Assembly: GCA_964517135.1 (NCBI GenBank)
Contig: CAZFBA010000046.1
Span: 1 to 24,443 of the forward strand
Reading direction: 5' to 3'
Source: CAZFBA01 sp964517135
GTDB taxonomy: Bacteria > Cyanobacteriota > Vampirovibrionia > JBFMGH01
Length of the DNA stretch: 24,443 nt
The notes beneath the pieces were generated by a model, which saw only the letters and a program-made list of their open reading frames with translations, did no database searches and was not told where the DNA came from. The translations under genes were made by a program, and so were the position numbers. This document shows, in pieces, positions 14,552-21,830 of this stretch; position 1 is the first letter of the stretch; each line of letters opens with the position of its first letter.

Positions 14552-15636
14552 TGACGAACTCACTGGAAAATCTTAGTTTAATGTCAACAGCCATAGGCAG
14601 TTTACCACATAAAGATGCCAGAAAAGCTTTAAAATTAATAGAGGAAGCCTTTAAGAATATAAGTGTATGGCCCCAATTGCCTGCAAAGAGTCGTCTTGAA
14701 GATATGACAGCACAATATATACAGGGACTGCCAGGTTGCCAGCAAGATCAAGAATCTGGTCGCTATTATATTGATACTACCCGGGATGAGTTTTACCTTG
14801 AAGTCGAAGAGTTTATTCAGGACTATGAAACTATTATTACCGAAAAAGATCTGTCACAGATAGATAAATATGCCATCACTTCTGAACATGCTTCAGCACT
14901 TGGTTTATGGCTGGATATAGTGCAAAAAACAAAACCTGAGGCTCTAAAAGGACAGATTACCGGGCCTTTTACATATGCAACAAGTATTGTAGATCAGGAA
15001 AATAGATGTGCCTTCTATGACGATTCTCTAAGAGAAATTATAGAGAAATTTCTTGCACTCAAAGCACTCTGGCAAATTGAACAATTCAAAAAGGTTTGTC
15101 CGGATGCCATTTATATAATGTCTCTGGATGAACCAACAATTTCTCAATATGGCTCAACAGCTTTTATGACTGTTCAAAAGAATGACATAATTAGTTCTTT
15201 TAACTTTATAGCTGAAGTTATACACAATGCAGGAAGTATAAGCTTTATCCATTGCTGTGGCAATACTGATTGGTCTGTTGTAACTTCTTCTGATATAAAA
15301 TTTTTAAACTTTGATGCATATAATTTTGCTGATTCGATTGCTCTTTATCCTGAGAATATCGCTGAATTTATAGAAAAAGGTAACTTTATTGCCTGGGGGC
15401 TGGTGCCAACACTTGATCCTGAACAGGTAAAAGAAATGACAAAAGAGAAAGCTATCGATATATTTGAAAAGACAATAGATAAACTGGCCTGTAAAGGTGT
15501 AAATAAAGAAAAGCTAATACGACAATCAATTATAACCCCTGCCTGCGGCACAGGAAGCCTGAGTGAAGAACTCGCTGAGTTTTCATTAAGACTTACATCA
15601 GATGTAGCAGCTATTTTAAGGAGTAAATATATTTAA
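14551..15636 (+). CDS. Core-MetE-like (cobalamin-independent-type) methionine synthase/methyltransferase
   Basis: 361 residues, matching only the C-terminal catalytic barrel of MetE (UROD/MetE superfamily). A long N-terminal domain is absent. Likely zinc ligands are H234 and C236 in IHCCGNTDW and C332 in TPACGTGS. SLDEPTIS (191-198) matches the family's acidic active-site strand. TAIGSLPHKDARKAL and WPQLPAKSRLEDM near the N-terminus are typical of core-MetE-like proteins in anaerobes. Such a protein from Dehalococcoides was reported to make methionine from the methylated corrinoid iron-sulfur protein rather than from methyl-folate. Here it heads an operon with CooC-like, FolD and AcsE-like genes, so a methylcorrinoid donor and homocysteine acceptor are the favoured guess. 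The first ATG has little ribosome-binding site; M11 is a possible alternative start. Confidence 0.8.
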   Translation: MTNSLENLSLMSTAIGSLPHKDARKALKLIEEAFKNISVWPQLPAKSRLEDMTAQYIQGLPGCQQDQESGRYYIDTTRDEFYLEVEEFIQDYETIITEKDLSQIDKYAITSEHASALGLWLDIVQKTKPEALKGQITGPFTYATSIVDQENRCAFYDDSLREIIEKFLALKALWQIEQFKKVCPDAIYIMSLDEPTISQYGSTAFMTVQKNDIISSFNFIAEVIHNAGSISFIHCCGNTDWSVVTSSDIKFLNFDAYNFADSIALYPENIAEFIEKGNFIAWGLVPTLDPEQVKEMTKEKAIDIFEKTIDKLACKGVNKEKLIRQSIITPACGTGSLSEELAEFSLRLTSDVAAILRSKYI

Positions 15637-15641
15637 TCACT

Positions 15642-16409
15642 ATGAGTGTAACTATAGCAGTATCAGGAAAAGGCGGAACAGGTAAGACTATTATAGTCTC
15701 TATTTTATTAAAGATTCTCAACGACAAATATCCGGAATGCTCTATTCTTGCCGTTGATGCAAATTTAAACGGTGATCTTGGCAGATATCTGGGCATAGAG
15801 ATTGAACATACCCTTCATGAAATAAGAAATGGTAACTATAAATATACCTTTAACCTGCCAGATAAGATCTCAAGAAAAGAATATATCGATATCTGTATTG
15901 AAGATATCATTACTCCACTTAAAAATAATATAGATGTAATTGCCAGTGGTTCCCCGGTAACAATAGATTGCACCTGTTATAATGCTAAAATAATACGTGA
16001 AAGAATGAAAGCAATAGCAGATAATTATGATATTGTTGTTATAGACTGTGCAGATGATATTGTATACCTTAAAAATATTATCAATACTAATATAGATTCT
16101 ATACTGGTTGTGGCTGACAGCTCCAGGAGTGCTATAACATCAGCTGCAAGATTAAAATATTCTGCAAGAGAAATGATCTTACCCGAGCAAACTACTTTAT
16201 TACTTAATAAAATAAAACAAAGAAGCCTGCCAGAATCTATAAAAAAGCTGATAGATAAATTTGATCTCGAAATTGTTGGAATTATACCCTATGATGAAAA
16301 TCTTAGAGAATATGAATATGCCGGAAAGTCAATTTATGAGCTTGAAAGTGATTCTCCTCTCCCACAGGCAATTGAACAATCATTGTATAGAATTAATCTA
16401 CCCCGTTAA
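15642..16409 (+). CDS. CooC-type nickel-insertion ATPase (MinD/ParA fold)
   Basis: 255 residues. The N-terminus has the deviant Walker A loop SGKGGTGKT (8-16) of MinD/SIMIBI ATPases. AVDANLNGDLGRYLG (37-51) is switch I, and VVIDCADD (132-139) is the Walker B strand. C110-T-C112 forms a CxC motif followed by NAKIIRERM, matching the cysteine pair that makes the nickel-binding dimer interface in CooC. That motif separates CooC from cell-division MinD. CooC delivers nickel to carbon monoxide dehydrogenase, including CODH/ACS. No CODH gene is in the window. It starts 5 bp after the MetE-like gene. Function as a CODH/ACS maturation factor is inferred from the motif plus neighbours folD and acsE. 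Confidence 0.82.
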   Translation: MSVTIAVSGKGGTGKTIIVSILLKILNDKYPECSILAVDANLNGDLGRYLGIEIEHTLHEIRNGNYKYTFNLPDKISRKEYIDICIEDIITPLKNNIDVIASGSPVTIDCTCYNAKIIRERMKAIADNYDIVVIDCADDIVYLKNIINTNIDSILVVADSSRSAITSAARLKYSAREMILPEQTTLLLNKIKQRSLPESIKKLIDKFDLEIVGIIPYDENLREYEYAGKSIYELESDSPLPQAIEQSLYRINLPR

Positions 16410-16420
16410 AGGAGATAATA

Positions 16421-17284
16421 ATGGCTATATTACTTGATGGAAAGGCCTTATCAAAAAAATATCAGGAACATATTACCCGTGAGGTTGAAGAACTGAAACT
16501 TAAATATAATAAAATACCGGGTCTTGCTGTTGTTATGGCAGGTAATAATCCAGCAAGTCAGGTATATGTTAAGAAAAAAGATAAGATGTCTCTCAAATCA
16601 GGCATGAATTCGAGGCAAATACATCTACCTGAAGATGTATCTGAAGAAAAATTGCTAGATATCATTAATGAACTCAATATGGATGAAACTATACACGGCA
16701 TTCTGGTACAGTTGCCACTGCCAGAACATATCAATACAGAAAAAATACTACTTTCAATCAGGCCTGAAAAAGATGTGGATGGTTTTCATCCGGTTAATCT
16801 TGGCAAATTGCTTGCAGGAATGGAACCTTATGCTATACCCTGCACTCCTCTGGGTATCATAAAAATGCTGGAAGACTACAATATAGATCTAAAAGGTAAA
16901 AATACAACTGTTATTGGCCGGTCTAATATTGTAGGTAAGCCTGTTAGTCTTTTATTACTGGCAAAACATGCTACTGTTACTTTATGCCATAGTCGTACCA
17001 GAGATATTGAGGGCATATGTCGCAGGTCTGATGTAATTGTAGCAGCTCTTGGCAGGCCAAAATTTGTTAAAGCTGACTGGGTTAAAGAAGGGGCAGTTAT
17101 TGTTGATGTTGGTATAAACAGACTTGAAGATACAGGCAAGCTTTGTGGAGATGTCGATTTTAAAAATGTAGAGCCTAAAGCCAGCTATATAACACCTGTG
17201 CCAGGTGGAGTTGGGCCAATGACAATAGCTATGTTGCTTGATAATACTTTAAGGTTGTTTAAAAAGTCCCTTGATAAGGAATAA
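16421..17284 (+). CDS. folD: Bifunctional methylene-H4folate dehydrogenase/cyclohydrolase FolD
   Basis: A 287-residue cytosolic enzyme interconverting 5,10-methylene-, 5,10-methenyl- and 10-formyl-tetrahydrofolate. The catalytic Y49-x-x-x-K53 pair lies in SQVYVKKKDK. GILVQLPLPEHI and KDVDGFHPVN are the two FolD signatures, the latter supplying the catalytic Asp. TVIGRSNIVGKPVSLLL is the NAD(P)-binding loop, and ITPVPGGVGPMTIAMLL the C-terminal signature. Length and motif order are complete. AAAGGAGATAATA before the ATG is the strongest ribosome-binding site in the operon, suggesting high output. In this operon it would run the methyl branch of the Wood-Ljungdahl pathway towards methyl-H4folate, as well as general one-carbon supply. 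Confidence 0.96.
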   Translation: MAILLDGKALSKKYQEHITREVEELKLKYNKIPGLAVVMAGNNPASQVYVKKKDKMSLKSGMNSRQIHLPEDVSEEKLLDIINELNMDETIHGILVQLPLPEHINTEKILLSIRPEKDVDGFHPVNLGKLLAGMEPYAIPCTPLGIIKMLEDYNIDLKGKNTTVIGRSNIVGKPVSLLLLAKHATVTLCHSRTRDIEGICRRSDVIVAALGRPKFVKADWVKEGAVIVDVGINRLEDTGKLCGDVDFKNVEPKASYITPVPGGVGPMTIAMLLDNTLRLFKKSLDKE

Positions 17285-17287
17285 AAG

Positions 17288-18211
17288 ATGCTTTTAATTG
17301 GTGAAAATATACATATTATTTCTAAAAAAACCCGAATTGCTATACAGGAAAGAGATGAAGACTACATTAAGTCTCTTGCAAGAAAGTTAAATGCTTCTGA
17401 CATGGACTACATAGATCTTAATATAGGCCCAGCAAGGAGACAGGAAGGGACTATGGCCTGGCTTATTAATGCAGTATCTCCTGAGGTAGATTTACCATTT
17501 TCACTGGATACTACAAATCTCTCTGAAATGGAGGCTGGCCTGAAACTTTTATTTGAAAATCAGGTATCAATAATTAATTCCACCAGCGGTGACCCTGAAC
17601 GACTTAACAGTCTGATGCCTTTAGCAGCACAGTACAATGCGAATATTATTGGACTTACTATGGATAATGTTTCTGGTATCCCTAAAGACCCTGATGGAAA
17701 ACTTGAAATTGCCATGGCAATAATGGAAAAAGCTTCTGAGATAGATATTGACAATGACAGAGTTTATCTTGACCCACTGGTTTTGCCCGTGAGCGTAGCT
17801 CAGGATCAGGCAGTTGAGTCTCTTAACTCAATCAGGGTATTTAAAGAAGCTTTTGACCCTCCTGTGAATACAATTATAGGTCTTTCAAATGTCTCTAATT
17901 CTGCCCCAAAAGAGAACAGGCCTCTTATAAATAGAGTATATTTAGTTCTTGCTATGGGTTGCGGTCTTGATAGTGCCATTGTAGATGCTTTTGATGACAG
18001 GTTAAAGAGATATGTCGAAGTTATAGAATATGGAAAGCCTGAAACCACCGAAGAAAAGCTGATTTTGGATCTTTATCTTATGATGAAAAACTTTGATGAC
18101 CTTGATAGCATTGAATTTGATTTATCCTGCAAAGAAAGCCATAGGGTGTATAAAACAGCACAGGTGTTGTTAAATAAAAATATCTATGCACATAATTATT
18201 TGAATATGTGA
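17288..18211 (+). CDS. Methyl-H4folate:corrinoid protein methyltransferase (AcsE-like)
   Basis: A 307-residue TIM-barrel pterin-binding methyltransferase. The residues that bind methyl-H4folate in the Moorella enzyme are present at almost the same positions: D74 in FSLDTTN, N97 in INSTSG, D162 in VYLDPL and N201 in IGLSNVSN. ENRPLINRVYLVLAMGCGLD is typical of AcsE. The reaction moves the methyl group to the cobalt of the corrinoid iron-sulfur protein. The chain has about 45 extra residues at the C-terminus compared with the classical enzyme. Three bases separate it from folD. Dihydropteroate synthase, a fold relative, is excluded by the GLSNVS and YLDP context. A MetH-type folate domain is less likely because no cobalamin domain is attached. 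Confidence 0.88.
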   Translation: MLLIGENIHIISKKTRIAIQERDEDYIKSLARKLNASDMDYIDLNIGPARRQEGTMAWLINAVSPEVDLPFSLDTTNLSEMEAGLKLLFENQVSIINSTSGDPERLNSLMPLAAQYNANIIGLTMDNVSGIPKDPDGKLEIAMAIMEKASEIDIDNDRVYLDPLVLPVSVAQDQAVESLNSIRVFKEAFDPPVNTIIGLSNVSNSAPKENRPLINRVYLVLAMGCGLDSAIVDAFDDRLKRYVEVIEYGKPETTEEKLILDLYLMMKNFDDLDSIEFDLSCKESHRVYKTAQVLLNKNIYAHNYLNM

Positions 18212-18271
18212 CGTCAGGGTGTTTTTTATAGTAAAATATATTTTGTGACAATAATGAAGTAAGGAACAGAT

Positions 18272-18880
18272 ATGCGCAAATCGGCATATAAAGCCGGTAG
18301 AGTCATAATAAAAGAAGGGGAACGTGGCTCAGAGGCCTATATTATTGTCGATGGACAGGTTGAAGTTACTCGTAAAGCTCCTGATGGCAGCGAGATAGTA
18401 CTGGCAAGGCTGGGTGATAATCAGATGTTTGGAGAAGTATCAATGATTGATGATACTCTTCCACGCAGTGCAAATGTTAGAGCTGTAACAGATGTTGTTG
18501 TTGCTATTATAAACCAAGAGTCTTTTCACGAGAAACTACAGAGTACACCCGTAGCTGTTAGGTCTATACTGAAAGTAATGGCTAAAAGGCTTTACGACAC
18601 AAATGATATGCTGATAGACCTTCATGGAAAAATTCAGATGATTGTCAGTGAAAAGGTCGGGCATATCATGGAACACAATAAAGCCCTGAAGGCTGAATTA
18701 GGAGAAAAAGAAGAGCTGATAGAGCAGCTTGAAGCTGAAATAGAAACATTAAAAATTTCCGGGCCACCGAAGCAGAAACAACAATCACAATCTCAAAAAC
18801 TTGAAAAAGATCGCTCAATGAAGTTATCATTGAAAGATCTTGATGAAATGGCTAAAAAACACCAGGAAAAAAACGATTAA
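18272..18880 (+). CDS. Cyclic-nucleotide-binding-domain protein with coiled-coil tail
   Basis: 202 residues. Residues 1-115 or so form a CRP-like cNMP-binding beta-barrel. The phosphate-binding cassette reads FGEVSMIDDTLPRSANVRA (53-71), with the conserved Glu55 and Arg65 that contact the ribose and phosphate in cAMP-binding members. There is no DNA-binding helix-turn-helix. A helix (KVMAKRLYDTNDMLIDLHGK) continues into a coiled coil with Leu/Glu heptads (about 120-155), then a Gln/Lys-rich linker. It is therefore not a CRP transcription factor but a ligand-sensing protein that acts through partners. A good AAGGAA site precedes the ATG. It starts 60 bp after the AcsE-like gene and 6 bp before a stand-alone receiver, so the pair may be one signalling unit. 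Confidence 0.85.
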   Translation: MRKSAYKAGRVIIKEGERGSEAYIIVDGQVEVTRKAPDGSEIVLARLGDNQMFGEVSMIDDTLPRSANVRAVTDVVVAIINQESFHEKLQSTPVAVRSILKVMAKRLYDTNDMLIDLHGKIQMIVSEKVGHIMEHNKALKAELGEKEELIEQLEAEIETLKISGPPKQKQQSQSQKLEKDRSMKLSLKDLDEMAKKHQEKND

Positions 18881-18886
18881 ACATTT

Positions 18887-19291
18887 ATGGCTTACAGAAT
18901 CCTTATCGTTGACGATGAAACGAGCTGGCTAAGTTCGCATAAAGAAATTATAGAAAGTTCTTTTCAAGAAGTTTTTACTATTGAGCTTGCCTCAAGTGCA
19001 AAACAGGCATTGGAAGTAATAAAAGAATTTGCACCGCAGCTTGTTATCTCTGATATGGAGATGGAAAAGATTGAAAATGGTATGTATGCCGGAGAATATT
19101 TAATTAAAACAGTTAAAGATCTATATCCTGATATTGTGACAATAATTATCTCTGGTGCACCTGATGGAGAAAAAATTGCTGAAAGAAATTGCGTAAAAGC
19201 CTTTATACCGAAATGGTCTCTTGCAAGCTATCCGCTGCAACTGAAATTGACTATTTCAGAAATTTTTGACTTGAAATATGAAATTTGTTAA
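18887..19291 (+). CDS. Stand-alone response-regulator receiver domain
   Basis: 134 residues, a single CheY-like receiver with no output domain. Acidic pocket residues D9 and D10 lie in LIVDDE, the phosphorylation site is D56 in VISDMEM, and the conserved Ser89 (IISGAP) and Lys109 (FIPKW) follow. The start has no Shine-Dalgarno and lies 6 bp after the preceding stop, so translation is probably coupled to the cyclic-nucleotide-binding protein. No histidine kinase gene is in the window. It likely relays phosphorylation to an unlinked partner. The DNA palindrome 19281-19298 spans its stop codon. Confidence 0.9.
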   Translation: MAYRILIVDDETSWLSSHKEIIESSFQEVFTIELASSAKQALEVIKEFAPQLVISDMEMEKIENGMYAGEYLIKTVKDLYPDIVTIIISGAPDGEKIAERNCVKAFIPKWSLASYPLQLKLTISEIFDLKYEIC

Positions 19292-19298
19292 CAAATTT
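19281..19298. promoter_or_regulatory. 18-bp perfect palindrome over a stop codon
   Basis: AAATTTGTTAACAAATTT has no central gap, so it is better suited to binding a dimeric protein than to forming an RNA hairpin. It covers the TAA of the receiver gene (19289-19291) and the candidate -35 box of the next gene. Its AT content means chance is a real alternative. Confidence 0.45.
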
Positions 19299-19318
19299 TA
19301 ACTTTTTTAAAGTATAAT
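19288..19318 (+). promoter_or_regulatory. Candidate promoter of the TIM-barrel gene
   Basis: TTAACA (19288-19293) matches 5 of 6 bases of the -35 consensus. TATAAT (19313-19318) is a perfect -10. The 19-bp spacer is longer than ideal. The leader to the GTG at 19390 would be about 65 bases. I see no clear riboswitch in it. Confidence 0.45.
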
Positions 19319-19389
19319 GAAGTAAAAGGATTTTGAGGAAAACGTTCTCTTCATTAGAAACTGTAGGCTGAAAATTAAAGGAATAAGCT

Positions 19390-20178
19390 GTGGATATTGT
19401 TATAGCCTGTAAAGGTACTCCATTAGTTGAAAATATTAAATATGCAGAAAAAAATAATACCGGTATCGAAGTAAAAGCCTTTACATCACCTGTTATATTC
19501 CACTCAGATTGGCATGGACTGCTTGATGTAGTTAAAAAACAGCTTCAAAACTTCACTGGCACTAGAACGATACACGGCATGTTTCATATGGGGCCAATTA
19601 ACTGGAATCGAATGACCCACAACCAGCTTAAAGAAGACTATAATAAGTGTTTATCAGTTGCAGAAGAAATACAGGCCTCTATTATGGTATTGCATTCAAC
19701 TTATTTCCCCGGCCTGACCAGCTGGAAATATAAAGATTGGCTAAATCAGCAGGTTGATCTGTGGGGTGGGCTTGCTGAAAACGCAATCAAGAAAGACATA
19801 ACCCTTGTCCTGGAAAATATTGTTGATGAAAAACCTGATAGTTTGCTTGATGTTATTAAAGAAGTTAACTCACAGGCTCTTAAAATTTGCCTTGACTTCG
19901 GACATTTAAACCTTATTTCAACTGAATTGACAGAGTTACAGTGGATAGAAGCCTGTGCAGATTACCTTGTTTATACTCATATGCACAATAATAACGGTAG
20001 ATATGACAGTCATAGCTGTCTTGAAAGTGGAACACTTAATTATAAAGAGATTTTTACAGCCCTATATGGGCTTAAGGAAATGCCAAAAGTAGCTGTTGAA
20101 GTTGATACACTCGATGGGGTGACAAGAAGTCTACAGGTGATTGATCAGATTAAAAAAGAAGCAATTACGACGGTATAA
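19390..20178 (+). CDS. Sugar-phosphate isomerase/epimerase-like TIM barrel
   Basis: 262 residues of the xylose-isomerase-like/AP-endonuclease-2 fold. Metal-ligand candidates sit at the ends of successive strands: H62 (IHGMFH), H102 (VLHSTY), E142 (LVLENI), D169 and H172 (CLDFGHL), H197 and H199 (YTHMHNN), then D206, H208 and E237. The length is typical. The reaction and substrate cannot be told from sequence; members include sugar epimerases, inosose dehydratases and endonuclease IV relatives. The DNA-repair assignment is less likely because the characteristic endonuclease IV signatures are not seen. The start is a GTG at 19390 with AAAGGA 8 bases upstream and the expected first strand (MDIVIACKG). 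It converges with the HEAT-protein gene, with 13 bp between stops. Confidence 0.8.
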   Translation: MDIVIACKGTPLVENIKYAEKNNTGIEVKAFTSPVIFHSDWHGLLDVVKKQLQNFTGTRTIHGMFHMGPINWNRMTHNQLKEDYNKCLSVAEEIQASIMVLHSTYFPGLTSWKYKDWLNQQVDLWGGLAENAIKKDITLVLENIVDEKPDSLLDVIKEVNSQALKICLDFGHLNLISTELTELQWIEACADYLVYTHMHNNNGRYDSHSCLESGTLNYKEIFTALYGLKEMPKVAVEVDTLDGVTRSLQVIDQIKKEAITTV

Positions 20179-20191
20179 AACCACTATTAAA

Positions 20192-20743
20192 CTAAAAACG
20201 ATTTTTTATTCTATTGCGAAGAACTATCATTTCATAGAGTTCAGGAAATCTATTTTGCATAGGGGCATTATCTTCAAAGAAAGAGGTTAGTTTTTCTTCG
20301 CATACCGGGTAATCAAGCATTTCTTCAAGGGCTAAACCGGCCTCTTTATATATATTAGGTGATGTATCAATCATCATCTTCATAAGAAATTTAAGAGAAT
20401 CAAGGGTATACATTTTGCCCAGAACATTTATTGCTTTGCACTTAACGAATTCGCTGCTATCATGTACAGAATTTATGATAAATTCTGCCGATCCTGTAGA
20501 ACCGATTTTTCCGAGGGCCTCTATAGCACAGTATTTTACATGCTCATCATTATCATTTAAGGCAGCTATTAGGGGGCTTGTAAGATATTGAAATCCAACA
20601 TTGCCCAGTATCATAATGGCTTCGGCACGAACAATAGGGTCAATGTCTTCCAGTCGATGAATTATTTCTTCAATGTTGTTATTTTTTAGCCAGGTTCTTA
20701 GCTTCTTGAGTTTTTTTTCACGTTCTTCAAAGTTGAAATCCAT
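20192..20743 (-). CDS. HEAT-repeat protein (183 aa)
   Basis: A soluble 183-residue protein with about four HEAT-like helical repeats (residues 30-150). The units are DIDPIVRAEAIMILGNVGFQ, DNDEHVKYCAIEALGKIGST, DSSEFVKCKAINVLGKMYTL and DTSPNIYKEAGLALEEML. Phycobilisome-lyase-like/PBS HEAT repeats have the same D-x-V-R-x-x-A-x-x-x-L-G core. The N-terminus is a charged helix. HEAT proteins are scaffolds, and no catalytic residues are visible. The ATG lies 15 bp after the stop of the exported TPR gene, so the two form an operon. A co-transcribed periplasmic TPR and cytoplasmic HEAT protein could serve one assembly, but that is guesswork. Confidence 0.85.
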   Translation of the reverse strand: MDFNFEEREKKLKKLRTWLKNNNIEEIIHRLEDIDPIVRAEAIMILGNVGFQYLTSPLIAALNDNDEHVKYCAIEALGKIGSTGSAEFIINSVHDSSEFVKCKAINVLGKMYTLDSLKFLMKMMIDTSPNIYKEAGLALEEMLDYPVCEEKLTSFFEDNAPMQNRFPELYEMIVLRNRIKNRF

Positions 20744-20758
20744 TATTTTAGGCCTTTT

Positions 20759-21508
20759 TTAGAGATCTATGTTTTGTTTTTTGAGTTGATACTCTAAAAT
20801 TTTAGCATGATCAGGTGACAGTTTTTGTAATAATTTATGTACATTTCGAGCTTTTGTGCTGTCTTCTTTCAGTATATAGATAAGCGCTATATTATAATGA
20901 GCAGGTGCATATCCGGGATCGTCAAGTATAATCTGTTGAAGCAGTGATTGTGCTTTGTCAAGATGTCCTTCATCCTTATAAATAACAGCAAGATTATTGA
21001 GGGTTTCTATGTCTTCAGGATACTTTTTGATAAATTTATCGTAATAAACCTTTGCTTTAGCGTTATCTCCTTGTTCCTGATATATTCTTGCTATATTGTA
21101 AAAGGTTTTATAGTATTCAGGATGTTTTTTTGCTATGTTTTTGTAGAGTTCTAGTGCTTTAGGATAGTTATTCATCTCCTGGAAAAGGAGTGCAAGGTTA
21201 TAATTAAGTATTATTCCATCTTTATCAAAGTGAGAGGCCTTAAAATATTCCACGAGTGCCCTATCGAAAAGGCCTTGTTTGTGTTTTATAAGTGCTAAAT
21301 AAAGGTGATATTCTGGGTTATTGCCTTCTATGTTTTTCAAATTATTGAGTAGTTTTTCAGCTTCATCAAGTTTATTGTTATAGATCATTTCATAGACAGA
21401 CTCAAGCCCTTGCTCTGCGGGTATAATGTCATCTTGTTGTGAGAATACCGGGTTTGAGTATCCTAGAAATATTATTATTAAACAAGACAAAAAAATATTA
21501 CTTTTCAT
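20759..21508 (-). CDS. Exported TPR protein (249 aa)
   Basis: 249 residues. Residues 1-23 are a Sec signal peptide (MKSNIFLSCLIIIFLGYSNP, then VFS before QQ). Cys9 lies inside the hydrophobic core and so is unlikely to be a lipoprotein site. From about 34 to 235 there are about six tetratricopeptide repeats (YNLALLFQEMNNYPKALELY, FYNIARIYQEQGDNAKAKVY, and LNNLAVIYKDEGHLDKAQSL). Such proteins act as periplasmic assembly or docking platforms. It is the first gene of a two-gene operon with the HEAT protein and has a reasonable promoter. The ribosome-binding site is weak. Confidence 0.85.
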   Translation of the reverse strand: MKSNIFLSCLIIIFLGYSNPVFSQQDDIIPAEQGLESVYEMIYNNKLDEAEKLLNNLKNIEGNNPEYHLYLALIKHKQGLFDRALVEYFKASHFDKDGIILNYNLALLFQEMNNYPKALELYKNIAKKHPEYYKTFYNIARIYQEQGDNAKAKVYYDKFIKKYPEDIETLNNLAVIYKDEGHLDKAQSLLQQIILDDPGYAPAHYNIALIYILKEDSTKARNVHKLLQKLSPDHAKILEYQLKKQNIDL

Positions 21509-21534
21509 TTTTCTTTACCATTAATCTTTTGCAC

Positions 21535-21562
21535 ATTATAGACTATTTTATTATTCTTTGAA
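21535..21562 (-). promoter_or_regulatory. Promoter of the TPR-HEAT operon
   Basis: Reverse-strand TTCAAA (21562-21557) and TATAAT (21540-21535) are 16 bp apart, with the predicted start about 20 bases before the ATG at 21508. Confidence 0.5.
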
Positions 21563-21590
21563 AGCCGGAACAATGAGGTATTTGTGAGAT

Positions 21591-21672
21591 CTCTGAATAA
21601 CTTGTATGTTGTCAGGTTCAAGAAATTGGTGTCTGTTTTTGCTGGAATCACTATTCCCATAATTAATCAGAG
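21591..21672. repeat. MITE-like element, copy B
   Basis: An 82-bp segment begins CTCTGAATAA and ends AATTAATCAGAG. Its reverse complement has the same ends and the same ordered blocks as copy A (7627-7705): GATTCCAGCAAAA and AATTTCTTGAA. GAGAT directly precedes the left end, as on the equivalent side of copy A. CATAACTTA at 21684-21692 beside it recalls the ends of the larger dispersed repeat. The rest of the gap (21693-21830) is AT-rich, and I see no gene in it. Confidence 0.65.
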
Positions 21673-21830
21673 ATTCAAAACGTCATAACTTATCAGATTT
21701 CAGAAAATAAAGGTCAGGTATTTAGAATTGATTATAAGCTTTTTTAATTGATGTCTCATATAAAATCATTTCCATAGCAAAGCTATAGAGAAAACTCATC
21801 GATACTAATAATAATTATAATTACTAATTG

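Noticed and set aside
15642..16409. MinD/ParA cell-division or plasmid-partition ATPase
   Set aside because: The C110-T-C112 motif and the folD/acsE neighbours fit CooC. No minC, minE or parB gene is nearby, and there is no C-terminal membrane-targeting helix.
18209..18216. TGACGTCA palindrome upstream of the cyclic-nucleotide-binding protein gene
   Set aside because: It resembles the eukaryotic cAMP response element, but it overlaps the stop codon of the preceding gene, is only 8 bp long, and that element has no meaning in bacteria.
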